This document shows, piece by piece, positions 8,615 to 18,450 of a stretch of 64,000 nt of DNA. Origin of the DNA: Teredinibacter haidensis (lineage in GTDB: Bacteria; Pseudomonadota; Gammaproteobacteria; Pseudomonadales; Cellvibrionaceae). The notes beneath the pieces are model-generated. The model did not search any database. It had not been told where the DNA came from and worked only from the letters and a program-made list of their open reading frames with translations. The stretch spans positions 186,001 through 250,000 of the forward strand of contig NZ_CP060084.1 in the NCBI RefSeq assembly GCF_014211975.1. The letters run 5' to 3'. Position 1 is the first letter of the stretch. Every line of letters begins with the position of its first letter. The position numbers were made by a program, and so were the translations under genes.

Positions 8615-8758
8615 CCCGTTTGCGATCAACGTAAGGTCGAAGTATTTGGCTGGAATTTTTACTTTTCCACTCATGCGCATTTTGTAAAACACGGTTTAAA
8701 AAAGGCTCACCCGGCCTTTAAGTCGAAATAAGCTCCGTGCTAAAGCTGAGGAACACTA

Positions 8759-11700
8759 ATGGCTTACTCGTATACTGAGAAAAAACGTATCCGCAAGGAT
8801 TTTGGCAAGCTGCCAAACGTCATGGATGTACCATACCTCCTGGCAATCCAGTTAGATTCCTATCGAAAATTTACCCAAGCTGGCAGGCTTGATGATGCCA
8901 AACTGGATATCGGCCTGCAGGCCGCTTTTAAGTCGGTATTCCCAATTGTTAGTTATTCCGGAAATGCTGCGCTTGAATACGTAAGCTATTCCCTTGGTAA
9001 GCCCGTATTTGACGTTAGTGAGTGTGTGTTGCGTGGTGCGACTTATGCTGTACCCCTACGCGTTAAAGTACGATTGATTATTTATGATCGCGAGTCGTCC
9101 AGTAAAGCGATTAAGGATATTAAAGAGCAAGAAGTTTATATGGGAGAAATCCCATTGATGACCGATAACGGTACCTTTGTTATTAATGGCACCGAAAGAG
9201 TTATCGTATCTCAGCTACACCGTTCACCGGGTGTCTTTTTTGAGCACGACAAAGGTAAGACTCATTCCTCCGGTAAACTTTTGTACTCTGCTCGTATTAT
9301 TCCTTACCGTGGTTCATGGTTGGATTTTGAATTCGACCCGAAAGATTTGGTTTACGTTCGAATCGACCGCCGTCGCAAGCTGCCGGCAACGATTCTTCTG
9401 CGCGCGCTCGGTTACAGTGCCGAAGAAATGTTGGCGATCTTTTTTGAAACTTCCAAGTTCGTGTTTAACGTTGAAGGTAATGCGAAACTTGAGCTGGTTC
9501 CTTCGCGTCTGCGAGGGGATGTAACCACCTTCGAAATTAAGGATGTGAATGGCGATGTTCTCATCGAAGAAGGGCGTCGTATTACGGCCCGCCATATTCG
9601 CTTGCTTGAAAAAAGTGGTGTAACTGAGCTGGATGTTCCGGTGGAATACCTGATCGGTCGCGCTCTGGCGAAAAATATTATCAACACCGAAACCGGAGAA
9701 GTGTTATTCGAATGTAACACTGAAATTACCGAGGAGGTGCTGGAAGGTCTGACCGCAGGGAATATCACCGAATTTGAAACGCTTTACACTAACGAATTAG
9801 ATTGTGGACCGTTTGTCGCAGACACCCTGCGAGCCGACCCGACTCGCACCGAGCTGGAAGCTCTAGTCGAAATCTATCGAATGATGCGCCCCGGCGAACC
9901 TCCCACTAAAGAGTCTGCCGAAGCTCTGTTCCAGAATATGTTCTTCAGCTCTGATCGTTACGATCTTTCTGCGGTAGGCCGCATGAAATTTAATCGTCGA
10001 CTCGGACACGATTCTGAAACGGGAGAAGGCACTTTATCTCGCGAAGATATTGTTTGCGTATTGAAAACCTTGATCGAAATTCGCAACGGTAGCGGTACGG
10101 TTGACGATATCGACCACCTGGGTAACCGTCGCGTGCGTTCTGTGGGCGAAATGGCTGAAAACCAGTTCCGAGTTGGCCTAGTGCGTGTTGAGCGCGCGGT
10201 TAAAGAACGATTATCCATGGCTGAAAGCGAAGGCTTGATGCCTCAGGACCTGATTAACGCCAAGCCTGTTGCGGCGGCGGTTAAGGAGTTCTTTGGTTCC
10301 AGCCAGCTGTCACAGTTTATGGATCAGAACAATCCGCTGTCTGAAGTTACTCACAAACGTCGTGTGTCTGCTCTCGGCCCTGGTGGTTTGACTCGAGAGC
10401 GCGCTGGTTTTGAAGTGCGCGATGTACACCCAACACATTATGGTCGTGTCTGTCCTATTGAGACACCTGAAGGCCCAAACATTGGTCTGATCAACTCTCT
10501 GGCTACTTACGCCCGTACTAATAATTACGGTTTTCTGGAGAGCCCACATAGGAAGGTAGTCGATGGTAAGGTTACCGACGACATCGAATACCTGTCGGCG
10601 ATTAACGAAGCTCAGTATGTTATTGCACAGGCATCTGCCGAGATGAATGAGGCCGGTGAGCTGACTGACGAGCTAGTATCCGTTCGCTACCAAAACGAAT
10701 TTACATTAAAAGCCGTATCAGACGTTCAATATATGGACGTTTCGCCACGCCAGGTTGTGTCGGTGGCAGCGTCGTTGATTCCATTCCTGGAGCATGATGA
10801 TGCCAACCGTGCTTTGATGGGATCAAACATGCAGCGTCAGGCGGTTCCAACCCTGAAGGCAGACAAGCCTGTTGTGGGAACCGGTATGGAGCGCAATGTT
10901 GCACGCGACTCCGGCGTGTGTGTCGTTGCCAAGCGTGGCGGTAAAATCGAAAGCGTTGATGCTGCTCGTATCGTTGTTCGCGCTTCCGATGAAGAAACCG
11001 AGGCGGGTGATGCAGGTGTTGATATCTACAACCTGACCAAGTACACCCGCTCCAACCAGAATACCTGTATTAATCAGCGTCCAATCGTTAAGCCTGGCGA
11101 CGCCATTACTCGTGGTGATATTTTGGCCGATGGGCCATCAGTGGATCTTGGTGAGCTAGCGCTGGGTCAGAATATGCGTATCGCGTTTATGACCTGGAAT
11201 GGTTATAACTTCGAGGATTCCATTTTGGTGTCCGAGCGCGTTGTACAGGAAGACCGTTTTACCACTATCCATATTCAGGAGCTGACCTGTATTGCTCGTG
11301 ACACTAAGCTGGGTAGTGAGGAAATTACAGCGGATATTCCTAACGTGGGTGAAGGTGCGTTAGCTAAGTTGGATGAATCTGGAATTGTATACGTCGGAGC
11401 TGAAGTTAGTGCCGGCGACATTCTAGTGGGCAAGGTCACGCCGAAAGGTGAAACCCAGCTGACGCCAGAAGAAAAACTGTTACGTGCGATTTTCGGGGAA
11501 AAAGCCTCAGACGTTAAAGACACCTCTCAGCGCGTCCCTTCCAGTGTCAAGGGTACCGTGATTGATGTGCAGGTCTTTACTCGTGATGGTTTGGAAAAAG
11601 ATCAGCGCTCGTTGGAAATCGAAAAATCTCAGTTAGATCAGGTACGTAAAGATCTGAACGAAGAGTATCGCATTGTTGAAGGCGCTACCTTTGCCCGTCT

Positions 11701-12844
11701 GCGTTCTGCTCTGGTTGGCCAAACGGTCTCCAGCGGTAGAAGTGTTAAGAAGGGTGATACGGTTACCGATGAAATGCTCAACGATTTGGTGAAAGAAGAC
11801 TGGTTTAAAATCCGCATGTCTGACGATGTGCTCAATGAGCAGTTGGATGCCGCTGAGCAGCAGCTGATAGACCGTCGTAAGGAACTGGACGAGCGTTTTG
11901 AAGACAAGAAAGGCAAGCTGGAAACCGGTGATGATTTGGCTCCGGGCGTGCTGAAGATAGTCAAGGTTTACTTGGCTATTAAACGTCGCATTCAGCCCGG
12001 TGACAAGATGGCGGGTCGTCACGGTAACAAGGGTGTTATCTCAGTCATCATGCCGGTCGAAGATATGCCTTACGACGAAAATGGTGATCCAATCGATATC
12101 GTACTCAATCCTCTGGGCGTGCCTTCGCGGATGAACGTGGGGCAGATTCTTGAGACTCACTTGGGCCTTGCGTCCAAAGGTCTGGGGCGCAAGATCGAGA
12201 ATATGCTACAGCAGCAGAATGCGGTTATACAGCTGCGCGACCTGCTCGGTAAGGTCTACAACGATATTGGTCAGTCCTATAAAAAGGAAGAGCTGGATTC
12301 CTTCACTGATGAAGAACTGCTCGAGTTGGCTGAGAACCTGAAAGGTGGTGTGCCCATGGCTACACGCGCCTTTGATGGTGCTGCCGAGTCTGAAATCAAA
12401 GAGTTGCTGCGCTTGGCGGATATGCCGGACTCCGGTCAGATGACTTTGTTTGACGGTCGTACTGGCGACGCTTTCCAGCGTAAAGTTACCGTAGGCTATA
12501 TGTACATGCTTAAGCTCAACCACTTGGTTGATGACAAGATGCATGCGCGATCTACAGGTTCCTATAGCTTGGTTACCCAGCAGCCATTGGGCGGTAAAGC
12601 TCAGTTTGGTGGTCAGCGATTTGGTGAGATGGAAGTGTGGGCATTGGAAGCATACGGTGCTGCATACACGCTTCAGGAAATGCTCACGGTTAAGTCGGAT
12701 GATGTTAATGGTCGAACCAAGATGTATAAAAACATCGTCGATGGTGATCATCGTATGGAGCCCGGCATGCCTGAATCATTTAACGTATTGGTTAAAGAAA
12801 TTCGATCGCTGGGCATCAATATCGAACTTGAGCAAGACTCGTAA
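8759..12844 (+). CDS. rpoB: DNA-directed RNA polymerase subunit beta
   Basis: The product is 1361 aa, the normal gammaproteobacterial length (E. coli 1342). Landmarks are the N-terminal 'SYTEKKRIRKDFGKLP', the rifampicin-binding region with 'SQFMDQNNPLSEVTHKRR' and 'SALGPGGLTRERAGFEVRDV' (about residues 520-560), and the C-terminal 'KMHARSTGSYSLVTQQPLGG' with the clamp-interacting tail. The rifampicin region looks wild type by eye. It starts with ATG 8759 after GAGGAACACTA. Confidence 0.98.
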   Translation: MAYSYTEKKRIRKDFGKLPNVMDVPYLLAIQLDSYRKFTQAGRLDDAKLDIGLQAAFKSVFPIVSYSGNAALEYVSYSLGKPVFDVSECVLRGATYAVPLRVKVRLIIYDRESSSKAIKDIKEQEVYMGEIPLMTDNGTFVINGTERVIVSQLHRSPGVFFEHDKGKTHSSGKLLYSARIIPYRGSWLDFEFDPKDLVYVRIDRRRKLPATILLRALGYSAEEMLAIFFETSKFVFNVEGNAKLELVPSRLRGDVTTFEIKDVNGDVLIEEGRRITARHIRLLEKSGVTELDVPVEYLIGRALAKNIINTETGEVLFECNTEITEEVLEGLTAGNITEFETLYTNELDCGPFVADTLRADPTRTELEALVEIYRMMRPGEPPTKESAEALFQNMFFSSDRYDLSAVGRMKFNRRLGHDSETGEGTLSREDIVCVLKTLIEIRNGSGTVDDIDHLGNRRVRSVGEMAENQFRVGLVRVERAVKERLSMAESEGLMPQDLINAKPVAAAVKEFFGSSQLSQFMDQNNPLSEVTHKRRVSALGPGGLTRERAGFEVRDVHPTHYGRVCPIETPEGPNIGLINSLATYARTNNYGFLESPHRKVVDGKVTDDIEYLSAINEAQYVIAQASAEMNEAGELTDELVSVRYQNEFTLKAVSDVQYMDVSPRQVVSVAASLIPFLEHDDANRALMGSNMQRQAVPTLKADKPVVGTGMERNVARDSGVCVVAKRGGKIESVDAARIVVRASDEETEAGDAGVDIYNLTKYTRSNQNTCINQRPIVKPGDAITRGDILADGPSVDLGELALGQNMRIAFMTWNGYNFEDSILVSERVVQEDRFTTIHIQELTCIARDTKLGSEEITADIPNVGEGALAKLDESGIVYVGAEVSAGDILVGKVTPKGETQLTPEEKLLRAIFGEKASDVKDTSQRVPSSVKGTVIDVQVFTRDGLEKDQRSLEIEKSQLDQVRKDLNEEYRIVEGATFARLRSALVGQTVSSGRSVKKGDTVTDEMLNDLVKEDWFKIRMSDDVLNEQLDAAEQQLIDRRKELDERFEDKKGKLETGDDLAPGVLKIVKVYLAIKRRIQPGDKMAGRHGNKGVISVIMPVEDMPYDENGDPIDIVLNPLGVPSRMNVGQILETHLGLASKGLGRKIENMLQQQNAVIQLRDLLGKVYNDIGQSYKKEELDSFTDEELLELAENLKGGVPMATRAFDGAAESEIKELLRLADMPDSGQMTLFDGRTGDAFQRKVTVGYMYMLKLNHLVDDKMHARSTGSYSLVTQQPLGGKAQFGGQRFGEMEVWALEAYGAAYTLQEMLTVKSDDVNGRTKMYKNIVDGDHRMEPGMPESFNVLVKEIRSLGINIELEQDS

Positions 12845-12923
12845 ATTTCACAAATCAAACGGTGGTGGGCGCAGCTCTATTAGGCTCGCCCGCTGTGCAT
12901 AGGCACCCACTGGAGGAGCAGCT

Positions 12924-15900
12924 TTGAAAGATTTATTAAATTTATTGAAAAATCAGGGGCAAAACGACGAGTTTGACGGTATTCGTATCGGTCTCGCATC
13001 GCCTGAGATGATCCGTTCCTGGTCGTTTGGTGAAGTGAAAAAACCAGAGACCATTAACTATCGAACCTTCAAGCCTGAGCGTGAAGGTTTATTCTGTGCC
13101 AAAGTATTTGGCCCGGTTAAAGACTACGAATGTTTGTGCGGTAAGTACAAGCGTATGAAGCATCGCGGCATTATTTGTGAAAAGTGCGGCGTTGAAGTCA
13201 CGTTGGCAAAAGTTCGTCGTGAGCGTATGGCTCATATCGAGCTGGCCTGTCCTACGGCGCACATCTGGTTTTTGAAATCCCTGCCAAGCCGTATCGGTTT
13301 GTTGCTGGATATGACCTTGCGCAGCATCGAGCGAGTGCTTTATTTTGAATCTTTCGTGGTTACCGATCCCGGTATGACCACGCTTGAGCGCGGCCAGCTA
13401 CTGACTGACGAGCAGTACTTTGAAGCCATGGAAGAGTTTGGTGACGAATTCGATGCCAAAATGGGTGCAGAGGCTATCCAGCAATTGGTGAAGGATATCG
13501 ATCTGGAGCGTGATGCTCAGGGAATCCGCGAAGAAATTCCAAACACGAACTCTGAAACCAAGATCAAAAAGCTGTCCAAGCGACTGAAGCTTCTCGAAGC
13601 CTTTATTCAGTCTGGTAACAAGCCGGAGTGGATGATTCTGGAAGCTCTGCCGGTTCTACCGCCCGATCTGCGTCCATTGGTGCCGCTAGACGGTGGTCGT
13701 TTCGCAACTTCCGACCTTAACGATCTTTATCGCCGTGTTATTAACCGCAATAATCGTTTGAAGCGTCTGCTTGATCTTAACGCTCCGGACATTATTGTTC
13801 GCAACGAAAAGCGTATGCTGCAGGAAGCTGTGGACGCATTGCTGGATAACGGCCGTCGCGGTCGCGCCATCACTGGTTCCAATAAGCGCCCACTGAAATC
13901 TTTGGCCGATATGATCAAAGGTAAGCAGGGTCGTTTCCGTCAGAACTTACTGGGTAAGCGTGTGGACTATTCCGGTCGTTCCGTAATTGTGACCGGTCCG
14001 ACTTTGCGCCTGCATCAGTGTGGTCTGCCTAAGAAAATGGCGTTGGAGCTTTTCAAACCGTTTATTTTTAGCAAGCTTGAGCTGCGCGGCCTCGCTACCA
14101 CGATTAAAGCAGCCAAGAAAATGGTTGAGCGTGAAGAGCCGGTTGTATGGGATATCCTTGACGAAGTGATTCGCGAGCACCCTGTATTACTTAACCGAGC
14201 ACCAACACTTCACCGTTTGGGTATTCAAGCGTTTGAGCCGGTACTGATTGAAGGTAAAGCAATTCAATTGCACCCATTGGTGTGTGCGGCTTATAACGCC
14301 GACTTCGATGGTGATCAGATGGCTGTTCACGTGCCGCTGACAATTGAAGCTCAGCTAGAATCACGTGCGCTGATGATGTCCACCAATAACATCCTGTCAC
14401 CAGCTTCTGGTGAACCAATTATCGTCCCGTCGCAGGACGTTGTATTGGGTCTGTACTGGATGACCCGCGAGCGTATTAACGATCTCGGCGAAGGAATGGT
14501 GTTCTCCGACAGCAAAGAAGTCTCTCGCGCTTTCTATGCGAAAAAAATTGGCCTGCAGGCACGAATTAGAGTGCGAGTTCGCCAGGTAAAATTACGCGAA
14601 GATGGCGAGAAAGAAGAGAAAACTGAGCTGCTGGAGACGACTGTTGGTCGTGTTCTGTTGTGGGAGATTGTGCCCGACGGTATTCCTTTTGACATGGTTA
14701 ACAAGCCAATGGTTAAAAAGGCCATCTCTGGCGTCATTAACTTTTGTTACCGCATCGTTGGTCTGAAAGCGACGGTTATTTTTGCCGACCAGCTCATGTA
14801 CATGGGGTACGACTTTAGTACCAAGTCGGGTTCTTCTATCGGTGTAAACGATTTTGAAATTCCCGCTGCGAAAGCCGGTATTGTTGACAGCGCCGATGAT
14901 GAAGTGAAAGAAATTGAAAGACAGTTCGCGTCCGGCCTGGTAACCCAGGGTGAGAAGTACAACAAGGTGATCGATATTTGGTCTCGCGCCAACGACCTAG
15001 TTGCTAAGTCAATGATGGAAGGTATTTCCAAAGAGGCCGTGATTAACCGTGACGGCGTAGAAGAAATGCAGGATTCCTACAACTCTGTCTTTATGTATGC
15101 CGATTCCGGCGCTCGTGGTTCGCCCGCACAGATTCGTCAGCTGGCTGGAATGCGTGGCCTGATGGCTCGCCCGGACGGCTCCATTATTGAAACGCCGATT
15201 GTTGCGAACTTCCGTGAAGGTTTGAACGTACTTCAGTACTTCATCTCTACACACGGCGCTCGTAAAGGTTTGGCGGATACCGCACTGAAAACAGCAAACT
15301 CTGGTTATCTAACCCGTCGACTCGTGGATGTGGCTCAGGACGTTGTTATTACGTCCAGCGACTGCGGTACCGATGAGGGATTGGTGATGACCCCGGTTAT
15401 CGAGGGTGGTGACATCATCGAAACCTTGGGTGATCGTATTCTGGGTCGCGTCGTCGCACAGGACGTTGTACGCCCAGGTAGCGATGAGATTTTGATCCCA
15501 GCAGGTACCATGATCGACGAAAAGTGGGTTGTACGTGTTGGCGATATGAGTATTGATGAGGTCATTGTTCGCTCGTCGATTACCTGTGAATCTCGTTTTG
15601 GTATTTGTGCCCAATGTTATGGTCGCGATCTGGCGCGGGGGCATCGTGCTAACATCGGCGAAGCCGCCGGCGTTATTGCTGCCCAGTCTATTGGTGAGCC
15701 GGGTACCCAGTTAACGATGCGTACTTTCCATATTGGTGGTGCGGCAAGCCGGGCGTCTGCAGCCGATAGTATCCAGGTGAAGCAAGAAGGTACCGTTCGT
15801 CTGCATAATATTAAGGTTGTAACCCGCGAAACCGGAGACCTAGTAGCGGTGTCCCGATCTGGCGAACTGGCGGTTGCCGATGCCGCCGGTCGTGAACGTG

Positions 15901-17144
15901 AGCGTTACAAGGTTCCATACGGGGCTGTTATCTCGGTTAAAGATGGCGAGCAGATCGAGGGCGGTGCTGTGATCGCTAAGTGGGATCCGCATACGCACCC
16001 AATCATTACCGAGGTAGCCGGTAAGGTCGCTATGACCGGTATGGAAGATGGTCTTTCCATTCGCAAGCAAACAGATGATCTTACGGGTTTGTCCAGTATT
16101 GAAATTCTGGATCCTACCGAGCGTCCTGCAGCGGGTAAAGATCTGAAGCCAGCGGTAACCCTTGTAGATGGAAACGGAAACGAGCTGACTTTGGCGAACT
16201 CTAATCAGCCGGCGCACTACATGTTGCCTGGTAAAGCTATTTTGAGTTTAAGCGATGGCGACCAGATCGGTGTGGGTACCGTAATAGCACGTATCCCTCA
16301 AGAGGGATCAAAAACTCGTGATATTACCGGTGGTCTACCTCGTGTTGCCGACCTGTTTGAAGCGCGTAAGCCGAAAGAGCCTTCAATTCTGGCTGAGATT
16401 TCCGGTGCGGTTTCCTTCGGTAAAGAAACCAAAGGTAAGCGTCGCCTGGTGATTACTCCGGCTAACGGCCAGCTGCTTCCGGATGGCTCGACTCACTACG
16501 AAGTACTGATCCCTAAACATCGTCAATTGACCGTGTTCGAGGGTGAAACGGTCGCTAAGGGTGAAGTTGTGTCTGATGGGCCAAGCAACCCGCACGATAT
16601 TCTGCGTTTGCAGGGTGTGGAAGCCTTGGCCCGCTACATCGTCAACGAGATTCAGGAAGTTTACCGGCTGCAAGGCGTGAAGATTAACGATAAGCATATC
16701 GAAACTATCGTTCGTCAAATGCTGCGCAAGGCAGAAATTACTTTCATGGGTGATTCCGACTTCGTTAAGGGTGAACAGGTTGAGTATCATCATGTATTGG
16801 AGAGTAATGAGAAGTTACGCGCCGATGGTCGCCAGCCTGCGAAATTTGAGCGCCAGCTGCTGGGTATTACAAAAGCGTCGTTGGCAACTGAATCATTTAT
16901 ATCTGCCGCATCCTTCCAGGAAACAACCCGTGTTTTGACCGAGGCTGCCGTTACGGGCAAGCTCGATAGATTACGTGGTCTGAAAGAGAACGTGGTTGTT
17001 GGTCGACTGATCCCAGCGGGTACCGGTCTGACTTATCACAATGAGCGCCGTCGCAAGCGTGAAGAAAAGTCTTTACCATCGGATGGCGTAAGTGCAGCAG
17101 AAGTAGAAGCAGCATTAACCGAAGCCCTTAAGTCCGGTTCATAG
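12924..17144 (+). CDS. rpoC: DNA-directed RNA polymerase subunit beta'
   Basis: The product is 1406 aa, the usual size. The N-terminal zinc ribbon is 'CLCGKYKRMKHRGIICEKCG'. The Mg2+-binding active-site loop is 'YNADFDGDQMAVHVP' near residue 460. The second zinc site includes 'CESRFGICAQCYGRD', and the trigger-loop region has 'AAQSIGEPGTQLTMRTFH'. The start is a TTG codon at 12924 supported by GGAGGAG eight bases upstream and by the conserved first residues (M)KDLLNLLK; E. coli uses GTG at this place. It is 79 bp from rpoB. Confidence 0.98.
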   Translation: MKDLLNLLKNQGQNDEFDGIRIGLASPEMIRSWSFGEVKKPETINYRTFKPEREGLFCAKVFGPVKDYECLCGKYKRMKHRGIICEKCGVEVTLAKVRRERMAHIELACPTAHIWFLKSLPSRIGLLLDMTLRSIERVLYFESFVVTDPGMTTLERGQLLTDEQYFEAMEEFGDEFDAKMGAEAIQQLVKDIDLERDAQGIREEIPNTNSETKIKKLSKRLKLLEAFIQSGNKPEWMILEALPVLPPDLRPLVPLDGGRFATSDLNDLYRRVINRNNRLKRLLDLNAPDIIVRNEKRMLQEAVDALLDNGRRGRAITGSNKRPLKSLADMIKGKQGRFRQNLLGKRVDYSGRSVIVTGPTLRLHQCGLPKKMALELFKPFIFSKLELRGLATTIKAAKKMVEREEPVVWDILDEVIREHPVLLNRAPTLHRLGIQAFEPVLIEGKAIQLHPLVCAAYNADFDGDQMAVHVPLTIEAQLESRALMMSTNNILSPASGEPIIVPSQDVVLGLYWMTRERINDLGEGMVFSDSKEVSRAFYAKKIGLQARIRVRVRQVKLREDGEKEEKTELLETTVGRVLLWEIVPDGIPFDMVNKPMVKKAISGVINFCYRIVGLKATVIFADQLMYMGYDFSTKSGSSIGVNDFEIPAAKAGIVDSADDEVKEIERQFASGLVTQGEKYNKVIDIWSRANDLVAKSMMEGISKEAVINRDGVEEMQDSYNSVFMYADSGARGSPAQIRQLAGMRGLMARPDGSIIETPIVANFREGLNVLQYFISTHGARKGLADTALKTANSGYLTRRLVDVAQDVVITSSDCGTDEGLVMTPVIEGGDIIETLGDRILGRVVAQDVVRPGSDEILIPAGTMIDEKWVVRVGDMSIDEVIVRSSITCESRFGICAQCYGRDLARGHRANIGEAAGVIAAQSIGEPGTQLTMRTFHIGGAASRASAADSIQVKQEGTVRLHNIKVVTRETGDLVAVSRSGELAVADAAGRERERYKVPYGAVISVKDGEQIEGGAVIAKWDPHTHPIITEVAGKVAMTGMEDGLSIRKQTDDLTGLSSIEILDPTERPAAGKDLKPAVTLVDGNGNELTLANSNQPAHYMLPGKAILSLSDGDQIGVGTVIARIPQEGSKTRDITGGLPRVADLFEARKPKEPSILAEISGAVSFGKETKGKRRLVITPANGQLLPDGSTHYEVLIPKHRQLTVFEGETVAKGEVVSDGPSNPHDILRLQGVEALARYIVNEIQEVYRLQGVKINDKHIETIVRQMLRKAEITFMGDSDFVKGEQVEYHHVLESNEKLRADGRQPAKFERQLLGITKASLATESFISAASFQETTRVLTEAAVTGKLDRLRGLKENVVVGRLIPAGTGLTYHNERRRKREEKSLPSDGVSAAEVEAALTEALKSGS

Positions 17145-17189
17145 TCTGTATATAAACCTTCTTTATTGAGGTTCTAAGATGTTGACGAT

Positions 17190-17254
17190 AGCGGGTGGTG
17201 TCATTACAATGCGCCACCCGCTGTTATTGGCGGGGGGCACTTGTTGCCCTTTTT
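17190..17254 (+). terminator. Tandem hairpins ending rpoBC transcription
   Basis: Two hairpins in a row. The first is an 11-bp stem (AGCGGGTGGTG/CGCCACCCGCT, 17190-17222) and the second is GGGCA/TGCCC (17235-17249) followed by TTTTT. Together they separate rpoC from the str operon. Confidence 0.75.
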
Positions 17255-17324
17255 AAGTGAAATAGTTTCTGTGTATCCGTTTTAAGCGGGCAGAAATAAA
17301 ATTTATTTTTTGGAGTTAAGTTTC

Positions 17325-17696
17325 ATGGCAACGATCAACCAGTTGGTTCGTAAGCCGAGAAAACGCAAAGTTCAGGCTAGTGACGTTCGTGCTTTGGAAG
17401 CATGTCCTCAGCGCCGTGGTGTTTGTACTCGTGTTTACACTACAACACCTAAAAAGCCAAACTCAGCACTGCGTAAAGTATGTCGTGTGCGTTTGACTAA
17501 CGGTTTCGAGGTGTCTTCCTACATCGGTGGTGAAGGTCACAATCTACAGGAACACAGCGTTGTATTGATCCGTGGCGGTCGAGTTAAAGACTTGCCTGGT
17601 GTTCGATACCACACTGTTCGTGGTTCTTTGGATACGTCTGGCGTTAACGACCGTAAACAGGGTCGTTCTAAGTACGGTACTAAGCGTCCTAAGTAA
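17325..17696 (+). CDS. rpsL: 30S ribosomal protein S12
   Basis: S12 sits at the decoding centre and sets translational accuracy. The 123 aa protein carries the 'TTPKKPNSALRKV' loop, whose lysine is replaced in streptomycin-resistant mutants, and 'RGGRVKDLPGVRYH'; both loops look wild type. I chose ATG 17325, after TGGAGTTAAG, giving MATINQLVRKPRK; an upstream in-frame start adds five residues with no support. It heads the str operon rpsL-rpsG-fusA-tuf. Confidence 0.97.
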   Translation: MATINQLVRKPRKRKVQASDVRALEACPQRRGVCTRVYTTTPKKPNSALRKVCRVRLTNGFEVSSYIGGEGHNLQEHSVVLIRGGRVKDLPGVRYHTVRGSLDTSGVNDRKQGRSKYGTKRPK

Positions 17697-17821
17697 TTGA
17701 CGCAGGTGCGCGTAAGCGTTTTACGGTAGAACCAGTAAGGCCGGGCGGCTTTCTCTAAACAAAGAGTTTACTCAGCGTCCCGGATAAGCCTGAATTTTTG
17801 AGTAATCGGTGAGTTACAAAC

Positions 17822-18292
17822 ATGCCTAGAAGAAGAGTTGTCGCCAAGCGCGAAATATTACCAGATCCCAAATTTGGTAACGTGACATTGGCAAAATTTA
17901 TGAACCACGTGATGATCAGTGGAAAAAAATCCGTAGCTGAGCGTATTGTGTATGGCGCTCTGGAACAGGTTCAGGAAAAACTGAACAAAGATCCTCTGGA
18001 AGTCTTCGGTGAAGCTCTGGAAAACATCGCACCGCTGGTGGAAGTTAAGTCCCGCCGCGTGGGTGGAGCTACCTATCAGGTGCCTGTAGAAGTTCGTCCT
18101 TCTCGTCGTGAAGCACTGGCAATGCGTTGGTTGGTGGAATATTCCCGTTCTCGCGGTGAAAAATCCATGCCTCAGCGTTTGGCTGGTGAATTAATCGATG
18201 CTTCCCAAAGTAAGGGTGGCGCGGTTAAAAAGCGTGAAGACGTTCACCGCATGGCAGAAGCGAACAAGGCCTTCTCGCACTTCCGCTTCTAA
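17822..18292 (+). CDS. rpsG: 30S ribosomal protein S7
   Basis: S7 nucleates assembly of the 30S head and contacts E-site tRNA. The 156 aa protein begins MPRRRVVAKREILPDPKFG and contains 'YQVPVEVRPSRREALAMRWL'; length and motifs are standard. In E. coli S7 represses this operon; whether the 125-bp rpsL-rpsG spacer has the S7 site was not resolved. Confidence 0.97.
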   Translation: MPRRRVVAKREILPDPKFGNVTLAKFMNHVMISGKKSVAERIVYGALEQVQEKLNKDPLEVFGEALENIAPLVEVKSRRVGGATYQVPVEVRPSRREALAMRWLVEYSRSRGEKSMPQRLAGELIDASQSKGGAVKKREDVHRMAEANKAFSHFRF

Positions 18293-18344
18293 AACCTCTA
18301 CTGCGTTTCGCAAACTTTTTAGTGTTTTTTAAGATTTGCAGCAG

Positions 18345-18367
18345 AAGGCAGCCCTCAGCTGCCTTTT
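18345..18367 (+). terminator. Hairpin between rpsG and fusA
   Basis: A perfect 8-bp stem AAGGCAGC/GCTGCCTT with loop CCTCA is followed by only TTTA. It is a weak terminator or attenuator. Confidence 0.55.
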
Positions 18368-18450
18368 AGCGCTTTCATAAAGCATAAAAAGAGCAGTTAA
18401 AGTTAAATTGCGAAAGTAGAAGTCGATAATGGTAACTGGAGAACACAATC